Below are positions 16,807 to 24,258 of a stretch of 64,000 bases of DNA, one piece after another. Origin of the DNA: an uncultured Collinsella sp. GTDB lineage: Bacteria; Actinomycetota; Coriobacteriia; Coriobacteriales; Coriobacteriaceae. Under the pieces are notes generated by a model. It ran no database searches and had not been told where the DNA came from. It saw only the letters and a program-made list of their open reading frames with translations. Positions within the stretch are counted from its first letter, which is position 1. Each line of letters starts with the position of its first letter. The DNA is taken from the NCBI GenBank assembly GCA_902494085.1, contig CABURU010000002.1, positions 62,001 through 126,000 on the forward strand, given 5' to 3'. The translations under genes and the position numbers were made by a program.

Positions 16807-17506
16807 AACCACCCTTAAAAAGGGTGGTTTGCTCTTAGGGTATAACCCACGGGCCCCGGGCTCGCGTCTAAAGGCGCGGGCCCGGACTTCGTCCAGGCCT
16901 AGTGCATCTTGACCCGTGGCGCGCCGGTCGAACCGGCAGGATCACCCCCTCTTGAAGGGGTCCTCGTACTCCTTCACGCTCAGCTTGTCCAGCGCGATGT
17001 CGTGGGACTCCTGCTCCCTGATGTACTTGGCGATCGTCGCCTCGTTCAGGCCGACGGTGGACACGTAGTAGCCCTCCGCCCAGAACTTCCTGTTGCCGAA
17101 CTTGTACTTGAGGTTGGCATGCCTGTCGAATATCATCAGCGAGCTCTTCCCCTTCAGGTAGCCCATGACGCTCGCGACGCTGTACTTCGGCGGGATCGCC
17201 AGCAGCACGTGCACGTGGTCGGGCATCAGGTGCCCCTCGATTATCTCGATCCCCTTGTACTCGCACAGCTTCCTGAGGATCTCCCCTATGTCGCTCCTGA
17301 TTTGGTTGTAGATCACTTTGCGCCTATACTTCGGCGTGAACACGATGTGGTACTTGCACATCCACTTCGTGTGGGAAAGGCTGTAGGCCTTCTGGGCCAT
17401 GGCGACCACCCCTTCGACTCGAATTCTTGACGGCCTGAACAATCGTCAATATCGGTCGGAGGGGTGGCTTTGTAAAGCCGTTCGTCTCCACCCGCGTAGC
17501 GGGTGG
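16807..17506 (-). mobile_element. IS200-type insertion sequence with terminal hairpins
   Basis: The element carries a single TnpA gene flanked by hairpins instead of inverted repeats, as in the IS200/IS605 family. On one side, AACCACCCTT pairs with AAGGGTGGTT (16807-16829). On the other, CCACCCGC pairs with GCGGGTGG (17488-17506). No tnpB is present. The exact cleavage sites and hence the true ends cannot be read without an empty-site comparison, and the element may extend some tens of bases beyond each hairpin. Confidence 0.7.
16942..17400 (-). CDS. tnpA: IS200-type Y1 transposase TnpA
   Basis: A 152-residue HUH single-strand transposase. The metal-binding histidine pair is visible as PDHVHVLL near residue 62. 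A candidate catalytic tyrosine lies in FWAEGYYVSTVG near residue 110, and the N-terminus (YHIVFTPKYRRK) is typical of the family. The length is normal and the frame intact, so it may be active. ATG 17400 is preferred because the family starts there; an upstream in-frame start would reach into the element's end sequence. Confidence 0.93.
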   Translation of the reverse strand: MAQKAYSLSHTKWMCKYHIVFTPKYRRKVIYNQIRSDIGEILRKLCEYKGIEIIEGHLMPDHVHVLLAIPPKYSVASVMGYLKGKSSLMIFDRHANLKYKFGNRKFWAEGYYVSTVGLNEATIAKYIREQESHDIALDKLSVKEYEDPFKRG

Positions 17507-17551
17507 TTTAAAGCTGGCCGCTGCGCGGCCAGCAGACTAAAGTCTTGAAAT

Positions 17552-17583
17552 AAAAAACCCGGCCTTCCATGGGAAGTCCGGGT
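17552..17583 (-). terminator. Terminator downstream of the tRNA-Glu pair
   Basis: A 12-base stem with one mismatch (ACCCGGCCTTCC at 17557-17568 with GGAAGTCCGGGT at 17572-17583) is followed on the minus strand by six T residues. It lies just after the second tRNA gene in the direction of transcription. Confidence 0.85.
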
Positions 17584-17593
17584 ATCAGATGCG

Positions 17594-17670
17594 TGGTAGC
17601 CCGTACCAGATTCGAACTGGTGATCTCCGCCTTGAGAGGGCGGCGTCCTAAACCGCTAGACGAACGGGCC
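17594..17670 (-). tRNA. tRNA-Glu (CTC anticodon), copy 2 in transcription order
   Basis: A 77-base cloverleaf beginning GGCCCGTTCGTCTAGCGG and ending in an encoded CCA. The anticodon arm is CCGCC-CTCTCAA-GGCGG, giving anticodon CTC. The T arm reads CCAGTTCGAATCTGG. It is identical to the copy 22 bases upstream. Confidence 0.95.
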
Positions 17671-17692
17671 ATAAGCCTCAGCAGAAAAGAAG

Positions 17693-17769
17693 TGGTAGCC
17701 CGTACCAGATTCGAACTGGTGATCTCCGCCTTGAGAGGGCGGCGTCCTAAACCGCTAGACGAACGGGCC
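17693..17769 (-). tRNA. tRNA-Glu (CTC anticodon), copy 1 in transcription order
   Basis: Identical in sequence and length to the neighbouring tRNA, with an encoded CCA and anticodon CTC. The two are separated by a 22-base spacer and probably share one transcript that ends at the terminator at 17552-17583. Confidence 0.95.
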
Positions 17770-17896
17770 ACATGACATCTGCACTGCCGTGCTGCGAGGA
17801 AATATATTACGGGACAAAAAACGTCAGCGCAAGAAGAAATTCCAAATTGCCGAAAAATTGTCGGCAGGTTATGGAACACACAGGTAAACTGGGTAG

Positions 17897-19291
17897 CTAA
17901 TTCAAGTTGAGATGGACCAAAAGAGCTTCGCGCTCGTTGGGGATGTTGTCTTCGATCACGGCGTCGAGGGCGGAGTTGAGTAGCTGCCCCAGTTCCGGCC
18001 CGGGCTTGACTCCGGCACGAATCAGGTCGCCGCCGTTGATGGCGAGCATCTTGAGCGTATAGGGCTCCCCCGCCTTCAGCAGCTCGTGCGCCATCGCGCG
18101 CATCTCCTCAATCGTCTCAACGTAATAGAAGCACGACGGGGCCTTGCCGAGCGTGTCGGCACGCTTAAGATCCATGAGCTCGTCCATCAAACGCGGCGTG
18201 TCGACGCCCTCGCCCGAAAGCGCGCGCATCATATTGAGCAGGCAGGAGCGCTCGGGGCGCAGCGGCTTGTCGTGATATTTGATGAGCAGGCACACGTCGC
18301 GCACCAGGTCGTGCGAGAGCGCCAGGCGATCCATAATGACGCGCGCTTTCTTGGCGCCGAGCTCGGGATGACCGTAGAAGTGTCCGCTGCCGGCGTGATC
18401 GACCGTGAAACACTCGGGCTTGGACACATCGTGCAAAAACGCCGCCCACATAAGGCTCGACGAGGGCGCGACGCCGTCACACAGCGCGAGCTCCCCCGCC
18501 ACCGTAAGCACACGGGCGATATGCTCGTAGACGTTAAACGCATGATAGACACTGCGCTGATCAAACCCGCGACCCGCTGCCAACTCGGGCACGGCGGCGC
18601 AGATGAGCTCGGGGTAGCGCAGCATCGCGTCTCCCCCATGACCGGTCGAAAGAATGCCTTCGAGCTCAATGCCCACGCGCTCGCGCGCCACGGCATCGAG
18701 AAGCGGCGCGCACTCGGCAAGTGCCTGTTTGGTCGCGGGTTCAATCATAAAGTCCAGACGGCAGGCAAAACGCACTGCGCGCAGCATGCGAAGCGCGTCC
18801 TCGTTAAAACGACGCTTGGGATCTCCAACGGCGCGGATAAGCTTGCGCTTCAGGTCGCCCTGGCCATCGTAGCGGTCGACAAGACCGCGCTCGGGATGCC
18901 ACGCCATGGCATTGACGGTAAAGTCGCGGCGCGCCAGATCGTCCTCAAGCGAAGCGGCGCGCTCCACACTCTGGGGATGGCGACCATCGGTGTAAAAGCC
19001 GTCCAGGCGGTAGGTGGTAACCTCAATGCGCTCGCCATCGCAAATGGCCGTGATGCCGCCAAATTTAATGCCCGACTCAACCACGGCAATATCCGCTGCC
19101 TCGAGCGCCGCTTTGGACTCCTGCCACAGGCCGCTGCAGCACATGTCAACATCGTGGCTGGGACGCCCCATCAGGGCATCACGCACCCAACCGCCTACGT
19201 ACCAAGCCTCAAGACCGGCTGCCTCGAGCGCGCGCAGGACACGGATGGAGGCATCGGTCGGCCGCGTACCGTTGAGCGAAACATTGCACAT
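17897..19291 (-). CDS. cca: CCA tRNA nucleotidyltransferase / poly(A) polymerase family protein
   Basis: A 464-residue class II nucleotidyltransferase that adds or repairs the CCA end of tRNAs. The head domain has the VGGWVRDALMGRPSHDVDM motif near residues 33-50 with the DxD metal carboxylates, then DFTVNAMAW and the RRFNEDALRMLRAVRFA block. An HD domain follows (FLHDVSKP near residue 285). The ATG at 19291 is preceded by an ideal GGAGG site; the longer in-frame extension upstream is out of character. It lies next to two tRNA genes that already encode CCA, so repair is likely its main role. Confidence 0.9.
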   Translation of the reverse strand: MCNVSLNGTRPTDASIRVLRALEAAGLEAWYVGGWVRDALMGRPSHDVDMCCSGLWQESKAALEAADIAVVESGIKFGGITAICDGERIEVTTYRLDGFYTDGRHPQSVERAASLEDDLARRDFTVNAMAWHPERGLVDRYDGQGDLKRKLIRAVGDPKRRFNEDALRMLRAVRFACRLDFMIEPATKQALAECAPLLDAVARERVGIELEGILSTGHGGDAMLRYPELICAAVPELAAGRGFDQRSVYHAFNVYEHIARVLTVAGELALCDGVAPSSSLMWAAFLHDVSKPECFTVDHAGSGHFYGHPELGAKKARVIMDRLALSHDLVRDVCLLIKYHDKPLRPERSCLLNMMRALSGEGVDTPRLMDELMDLKRADTLGKAPSCFYYVETIEEMRAMAHELLKAGEPYTLKMLAINGGDLIRAGVKPGPELGQLLNSALDAVIEDNIPNEREALLVHLNLN

Positions 19292-19434
19292 GCCTATGGC
19301 CTCCTGCACTTGCGAGCGTAAATCGATGGTTCTCAAGAAGTCTAACGCGAAACGAGAAAGAGCGCACACGCAATCGCGTCGTCGATTCAATAAAACGAGT
19401 CGGCAGACGCCAAATACGTTCAGCGCGCAAAAAA

Positions 19435-19464
19435 ACACCCGCCTCGGAGATCCAAAGCGGGTGT
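19435..19464 (-). terminator. Terminator of the fructose PTS operon
   Basis: ACACCCGC (19435-19442) pairs with GCGGGTGT (19457-19464), and the minus strand continues into a run of seven T. It is 24 bases beyond the stop of the last fruK gene. Confidence 0.85.
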
Positions 19465-19487
19465 TCAGCAACGATTTTTCGATACGT

Positions 19488-20420
19488 CTAGCAGACCTGA
19501 CGAACTTCGATGTGCTTCTTGTATTCGTCCACCTTGGCAAAATCGCCCAAGCCCGGGCACTCGACCACGTTGGCGCCGGTGGCCATCGAGAGGCGCAGGG
19601 CGTCCTCGACGCGCTCAGGGGCATCGTGCCACACGGACAGGAAGGCAGCGAGCGAAGAATCGCCGGCGCAGACGGTCGACAGCAGCTTGACCTCAAAGGT
19701 ACGGTTGGCAAACCAGATATGCTCGCCGTTGGAGAAGTACGCGCCATCGCCACCGAGGGTCAGCAGCACATTCTTGGCGCCCTTGGCGTGCAGCTCGGCC
19801 ATGGCGCCCTTGACGGACTCGTCGTCGCCACCGCTCACCTTAATGCCAAAGATGTCGAGCAGCTCGTCGTCGTTGGGCTTAATGAGCAACGGCTCCATAG
19901 CAATGAGGTCGGCCAGCTGATGGCTCGAGATATCGAGCACGAACTCGGCGCCCTTGGCCTTGACGCGGCGCAGGACCTCGGCCAGGAAGCCCTCGGAGGT
20001 GTTGGGGGGCAGCGAGCCGCTAATGACCAGGCAGGTCATGTCGTCGAGTGAATCGATGAGCTCAAACATCTCCTGCTCGTTGGCCTCGTTAATGGCGGCA
20101 CCGGCATTGACCATGTTGTACTCGGTGTCGGGACCGGCGTTGAGGAACACGTTGACACGCGTGATGCCTTCGGTCCACACGGGCTTGACGGGCACGCCAA
20201 GGGCCTCGGCGCCCTTAACGATGAACTCGCCCGAGAAGCCGGCGAAGAAGCCCAAGATCGTGGTGTCGACGCCGTAGTGGTCGAGCGTAAACGAGACGTT
20301 AAGACCCTTGCCGTTGGGGGTGTAGACCGCATTACGGGTGCGCGTAACGGTATTGGCGGAAAGGCCGTCGCAGGCGATGTTGTAGTCAATAGCGGGATTT
20401 GCAGTAAGCGTGTAAATCAT
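19488..20420 (-). CDS. fruK: 1-phosphofructokinase-type PfkB kinase, second paralogue
   Basis: A 310-residue sugar-phosphate kinase of the PfkB/ribokinase fold. The start MIYTLTANPAIDYN is characteristic of 1-phosphofructokinase and tagatose-6-phosphate kinase. The ATP-site block reads STVCAGDSSLAAF near residue 250, where most relatives have GAGD, so the oxyanion-hole glycine is replaced by Cys. It would phosphorylate the fructose-1-phosphate made by FruA. Its neighbour is a clearly related paralogue with the same CAGD variant. The start at 20420 has a purine-rich site (AAAGGAAC). Confidence 0.85.
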   Translation of the reverse strand: MIYTLTANPAIDYNIACDGLSANTVTRTRNAVYTPNGKGLNVSFTLDHYGVDTTILGFFAGFSGEFIVKGAEALGVPVKPVWTEGITRVNVFLNAGPDTEYNMVNAGAAINEANEQEMFELIDSLDDMTCLVISGSLPPNTSEGFLAEVLRRVKAKGAEFVLDISSHQLADLIAMEPLLIKPNDDELLDIFGIKVSGGDDESVKGAMAELHAKGAKNVLLTLGGDGAYFSNGEHIWFANRTFEVKLLSTVCAGDSSLAAFLSVWHDAPERVEDALRLSMATGANVVECPGLGDFAKVDEYKKHIEVRQVC

Positions 20421-20543
20421 GAATGTTCCTTTCACGAAGCAACGTGTTAATGAAAGTATATTCCACGCTTCGGCAAAAGGCTACAACAACTCGGCGAACG
20501 GTGTGGAAGCGGTGAAGGGCGGTTTCATCTCACTTTTCCCACG

Positions 20544-20577
20544 AAAAAACGGCGCCCCGATCAAAACCGGGACGCCG
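20544..20577 (-). terminator. Terminator between the two fruK genes
   Basis: CGGCGCCCCG (20550-20559) pairs with CGGGACGCCG (20568-20577), with one mismatch, and six T follow on the minus strand. It should separate or attenuate expression between the paralogues. Confidence 0.8.
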
Positions 20578-20604
20578 CATGCGCACGAATTTGTCGCGTC
20601 TCGC

Positions 20605-21537
20605 TTACTTGCGATCGAGCTTACGGACAGCAACGCGCTTGCTGTACTCGTCAACGTGACCGAAGTCGCCAATGCCCACGGACTCGGCAACGTTAGCACC
20701 GGTGGCCATAGCGAGCTTCATGGCCTCCTCGACGTTGTCGCGATTCCTGTACCACTTGTGCAGGAATGCAGCGAGGGTGCAGTCGCCGGCGCAGACGGAA
20801 GAGACCAGCTTGATGTTGAACTCACGCTTGGCGTACCAGATGTCCTCGCCATTGGAGAAGTAAGCGTCGCCGCGGCTACCACGGGTGAGCAGCACGTTCT
20901 GGACGCCGGCGTCGTGGGCGAGCTTCATGGCAACGCGGACCTCGTCGTCGGTGTCGACCGGCACGCCGAAGATGGCCTTCATCTCGTGATGGTTCGGCTT
21001 GATGAGCAGCGGCTTCTTGTGAGCGAGCTCCTTGAGCTTGTCGGAGGACAGGTCCAGGACGACGTCGGCGCCACGGGCCTGAGCATGCTCCATGACCTGA
21101 GCCAGGAAGTCGGGCGTAGCTTTGGGAGGCACAGAACCGGAGACAATCAGGCACTCAAGATCGCCCGCGGTGTCCAGGATGTTGTAGAGCTCCTTCTGGT
21201 GCTCCGGCGTAATCGGTGCGCCGGGGTTAAGGATGCCGTACTCGTGCTGGCCATCGTTGACGTAGGTGTTGATACGCGTGATGCCGTCGGTCCAGACCGG
21301 GCGGCACAGGCAACCCAGGTTCATGACCTCCTCGACGATAAACTTGCCCGTGAAGCCGGCGAAGAAGCCGAGTGCGACGGTGTCGACGCCCATCTTCTTA
21401 AAGGCGAAGGACACGTCGAGGCCCTTACCGTTTGCCGTGTAGCTGGCCGAGCCGGTGCGGACGTTCTCGTCGGGCTCGAGCGGAGAGCTCGAAACCGTCA
21501 TGTCGACAGCCGGGTTAGCGGTTAGCGTGTAGAACAT
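20605..21537 (-). CDS. fruK: 1-phosphofructokinase-type PfkB kinase, first paralogue
   Basis: A 310-residue PfkB-family kinase starting MFYTLTANPAVDMTV, with a TANGKGLDVSFAFK substrate-binding block near residue 35 and the ATP-site motif SSVCAGDCTLAAF near residue 250. As in the downstream paralogue, the first Gly of GAGD is Cys. The two proteins have the same length and are alignable along their whole length, so they arose by tandem duplication. Substrate could be fructose-1-phosphate for one and tagatose-6-phosphate or another ketose phosphate for the other; sequence alone does not decide. Confidence 0.85.
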   Translation of the reverse strand: MFYTLTANPAVDMTVSSSPLEPDENVRTGSASYTANGKGLDVSFAFKKMGVDTVALGFFAGFTGKFIVEEVMNLGCLCRPVWTDGITRINTYVNDGQHEYGILNPGAPITPEHQKELYNILDTAGDLECLIVSGSVPPKATPDFLAQVMEHAQARGADVVLDLSSDKLKELAHKKPLLIKPNHHEMKAIFGVPVDTDDEVRVAMKLAHDAGVQNVLLTRGSRGDAYFSNGEDIWYAKREFNIKLVSSVCAGDCTLAAFLHKWYRNRDNVEEAMKLAMATGANVAESVGIGDFGHVDEYSKRVAVRKLDRK

Positions 21538-21611
21538 TTACAGTACCCCCTGTATATGTGAGGGCCGCGTGGCCGGCCCATTCCAACCACGCGGTTACCT
21601 CTGATACCAAA

Positions 21612-23315
21612 TTAGCGAGCTGCGGACTCGAGCAGTGCCTTGACCTCGGCGGCGGTGTTGCAGGCGAGCGCCTTCTCGGCGAGCTCGTCGCACTCGGCCT
21701 TGGTCCACTGACTGATGGTCTTGCGGGCGCGCAGGATGGACGGAGCGCTCATAGAGAACTCTTCCAGACCCCAGCTGATCAGCAGCGGCTCAAGCAGCGG
21801 ATCGGCAGCGGCCTCGCCGCACATACCGACCATGATGCCGGCCTTCACGCCGCTCTCGATGATGTTCTTGAGCGAGCGGAGCACGGCGGGATAGTACACC
21901 TGGTACAGGTTGGAGATGGTGTCGTTGCCACGGTCGGCGCACATGGTGTAGCCGATCAGGTCGTTGGTGCCGATGGAGAAGAAGTCGGCGACCTCGGCAA
22001 GGCGGTCAGCGAGCAGCGAAGCGGCGGGCGTCTCGACCATGATACCGACCTCGATGTTCTCGTTGAACTTGCGGCCCTCTTCGGTCAGTTCGGCCTTGCA
22101 CTGCTCGACGAGCTCCTTGACAGCCACGACCTCCTCGACGCAGGTGACGAGCGGGATCATGATCTTGACGTCACCAAAGGCGCTGGCGCGCAGCAGAGCG
22201 CGGAGCTGGACCTTATACTGGTCGGGGTTGGCGAGGCAGTAACGCACGGCGCGGAAGCCCATGAAGGGGTTGTCTTCCTTGACCATGTGCAGGTACGGAA
22301 TCTCCTTGTCGCCGCCCACATCGAGCGTGCGAATGATGACCGGAGCACCCTTGAGCGCGCTGGCGACCTTGCGGTAGGCGTTGAACTGCTCCTCCTCGGA
22401 AGGAAGCTCAGCGGAGTCCATGAACAGGAACTCGGAGCGGAACAGACCGATGGCCTCGGCATCGTGATCGAGCGCGTTGGGCACGTCATCGGGGTTACCG
22501 ATGTTGCAGGCGATGATCTTCTTGATGCCATCGGCAGTCACGGACGGCTTGCCACGGAAGGCCTCGAGAGCCGCCTTCTCGGCAGCGAAAGCCTCGGCCT
22601 TGGCGGTGTAGGCGGCGAGCGTCTCCTCGTCGGGATCGGCCTCGACGACACCCTTGCCACCGTCGACGACAACGGTCATGCCGTTGCGCAGTGCGGTGCA
22701 GCTGTTGGCAACCGAAAGGACAGCCGGGATCTCAAGGGCGCGCGCGATGATTGCGGAGTGCGACGTGCGCCCACCGGTCTCGGTGACGATACCGGCAACG
22801 TGGGCCTTATCGATCGTAGCGGTCATGGACGGCGTGAGGTCGTGCACGACAACGACGGTGTTCTCGGGCAGGACGGAGAGGTCGACGACCTCCTTGCCCA
22901 GCAGCTCGGCCAGAATGCCGGTGCGGATGTCGGCGATGTCGGCCGCGCGCAGACGGAACATCTCGTCGTCCATGGACAGGAACATGTTCTCAAACATGGT
23001 CGAGGTGTCCATGAGCGCCTGCTCGGCGCAGGTGCCGCCGTCGATGGCGGCGTTGATGGCGTCAGTCATGCCCGGATCCTGAGCCAGGACGATGTGTCCG
23101 CTCATGATCTCGGCCTCGGCCTCGCCCACTGTCTCCTTCATGTGGTCGGCCTGAGCCTGGGTCTTCTCGCAGAAGACCGAAAGAGCCGTCTGATAACGCT
23201 CCTTCTCTGCGGCCGAATCAGCAACCGCGTGCGGTTCAAACGTCAAGTCGGGATCGACGGCGACCATGACGGTGCCGATACCGATGCCCTCGGATGCGTT
23301 GACTCCCTGATACAT
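21612..23315 (-). CDS. ptsI: Phosphoenolpyruvate-protein phosphotransferase (PTS enzyme I)
   Basis: Enzyme I takes phosphate from phosphoenolpyruvate and passes it to HPr. The 567-residue protein has the N-terminal MYQGVNASEGIGIG, the phosphorylated histidine in GGRTSHSAIIAR near residue 187, and the C-terminal PEP-binding barrel (GIMVETPAAS, SIGTNDLIGYTMCADR, and the Cys loop GMCGEAA). Of two ATG codons, 23315 is better spaced from the GAGAGAGG site than 23321. It lies downstream of ptsH and upstream of the fruK pair. Confidence 0.95.
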   Translation of the reverse strand: MYQGVNASEGIGIGTVMVAVDPDLTFEPHAVADSAAEKERYQTALSVFCEKTQAQADHMKETVGEAEAEIMSGHIVLAQDPGMTDAINAAIDGGTCAEQALMDTSTMFENMFLSMDDEMFRLRAADIADIRTGILAELLGKEVVDLSVLPENTVVVVHDLTPSMTATIDKAHVAGIVTETGGRTSHSAIIARALEIPAVLSVANSCTALRNGMTVVVDGGKGVVEADPDEETLAAYTAKAEAFAAEKAALEAFRGKPSVTADGIKKIIACNIGNPDDVPNALDHDAEAIGLFRSEFLFMDSAELPSEEEQFNAYRKVASALKGAPVIIRTLDVGGDKEIPYLHMVKEDNPFMGFRAVRYCLANPDQYKVQLRALLRASAFGDVKIMIPLVTCVEEVVAVKELVEQCKAELTEEGRKFNENIEVGIMVETPAASLLADRLAEVADFFSIGTNDLIGYTMCADRGNDTISNLYQVYYPAVLRSLKNIIESGVKAGIMVGMCGEAAADPLLEPLLISWGLEEFSMSAPSILRARKTISQWTKAECDELAEKALACNTAAEVKALLESAAR

Positions 23316-23373
23316 TCCCATTCCTCTCTCCGTGTCATGTGATAAAGCGTTTTGCCATATCCATGACAAAAGA

Positions 23374-23402
23374 GCGCAGCTACCTTAAACAGGTCACTGC
23401 GC
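23374..23402 (-). terminator. Hairpin between ptsH and ptsI
   Basis: GCGCAG (23374-23379) pairs with CTGCGC (23397-23402), with a second short stem inside, and TCTTTTG follows on the minus strand. It may be a leaky terminator that sets the HPr to enzyme I ratio. Confidence 0.5.
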
Positions 23403-23447
23403 CCCCAAGTATGAACTTAATTGTTCAACATGCGACCCGTTTGAGTT

Positions 23448-23711
23448 CTACTCGCCAAGACCGCTCTTGATGAGCTCGATGGCAGCAGCCAGAGCCTCGG
23501 CCTCGTCGGCGCCGTCGCACTTGACCTCGACCTCGGTACCGCAGGGGATACCAGCAGCCATGAGGGCCATCGGGGACTTACCGTTGACCTCCTTCTCGGG
23601 GGTGACGACAGTCACGTCGCAGGCGTACTTGCCCATGGTGGAGGCGAAGAGGCCGGCCGGACGCATGTGAAGACCCTGCGGATTGACGAGGGTAGCCTTC
23701 TCAGAAACCAT
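23448..23711 (-). CDS. ptsH: Phosphocarrier protein HPr
   Basis: An 87-residue HPr that relays phosphate from enzyme I to the EIIA domain of FruA. The active histidine lies in GLHMRPAG near residue 15. The regulatory serine region is NGKSPMALMAAGI near residue 46, consistent with HPr kinase control in Gram-positive bacteria. A GGAG site sits ahead of ATG 23711. About 130 bases separate it from ptsI. Confidence 0.95.
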   Translation of the reverse strand: MVSEKATLVNPQGLHMRPAGLFASTMGKYACDVTVVTPEKEVNGKSPMALMAAGIPCGTEVEVKCDGADEAEALAAAIELIKSGLGE

Positions 23712-23849
23712 AATTGACTCCTTTTTTGTGTTTAACCCCTGTCGTGCATGCGGCAGGAGTCAGATTCACGACGTTGTTTATATTAACTCACATCAAACGG
23801 TTTTTCATTATGTTTCGCACGAATTGTTGGACAGATGTGTTTGTCGTCC

Positions 23850-24001
23850 GCTTGCTCGCCCACAGGGGACCGGGCGCGGCCAGTGAGATTTCCTGCTCTA
23901 CAGTCCTGCTCGCACGAAGAGCACATTAAGTGCTCTTCGGCTCGTGCGGAACTCGCGATAAATCTCACAGGCCGCGCCCGGCCCCCTGTGGGCGAGCAAG
24001 C
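23850..24001. repeat. Large palindromic repeat (family A), foldback element
   Basis: A 152-base foldback. The outer arms begin GCTTGCTCGCCCACAGGGG and are mirrored at the right end, with GGGCGCGGCC/GGCCGCGCCC and GAGATTT/AAATCTC continuing inward. The inner hairpin has a perfect 10-base stem, CGAAGAGCAC (23915-23924) with GTGCTCTTCG (23930-23939), and loop ATTAA. The inner flanks CTCGCACGAA and TTCGGCTCGTGCGGAACT match the copy at 13259-13365. No protein is encoded. It resembles a nonautonomous mobile or REP-like element. Confidence 0.8.
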
Positions 24002-24106
24002 TGCGGAGACTCGGTCGGTCCAGAGCAATATCGTGCAAACGGAATTCTGGCTGATTTTTTGTTCGCCTGGTTGATCTAGTTGATGGGGTTTATCTATGCC
24101 CTTTTG

Positions 24107-24177
24107 TAAGTTGCGGTGAAATAGGGACTGGATTTGGGGTTGAATCGTTTAAACAGTCCCTATTTCACCGCAACTTA
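24107..24177. repeat. Palindromic repeat (family B), perfect 24-base arms
   Basis: Perfect inverted arms of 24 bases (24107-24130 and 24154-24177, containing AAGTTGCGGTGAAATAG) flank a 23-base loop. A diverged second copy with the same outer 17-18 bases lies at 58526-58594. The region 23712-24258 contains this element, the family A repeat and the fruA terminator, but no gene. Confidence 0.85.
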
Positions 24178-24189
24178 TTTGGGGATGAA

Positions 24190-24223
24190 AAAGGCGGAGG
24201 CCCTGGTGAGGGTCTCCGCCTTT
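24190..24223 (-). terminator. Terminator of fruA
   Basis: AAAGGCGGAG pairs with CTCCGCCTTT across a short GGGTGAG-type loop with extra GC pairs. On the minus strand the stem is followed by TTTTTCATCC. It is 36 bases past the fruA stop. Confidence 0.8.
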
Positions 24224-24258
24224 GTTACAAGGGGCGATGTTATTCGCGAGCTGGGGGA

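Noticed and set aside
17508..17879. A 123-codon frame with an internal repeat of about 30 residues
   Set aside because: The repeat is simply the two identical tRNA-Glu genes read as protein.
21558..23342. 594-codon plus-strand frame opposite ptsI
   Set aside because: Shadow of enzyme I, which has all its catalytic motifs on the other strand.
23820..24074. Short overlapping reading frames in the ptsH-fruA gap
   Set aside because: They lie in the palindromic repeat and translate nearly the same residues on both strands because of the inverted arms.
13259..24177. Repeats as a possible CRISPR array
   Set aside because: Copies are isolated palindromes kilobases apart; there is no regular repeat-spacer series and no cas gene in the window.
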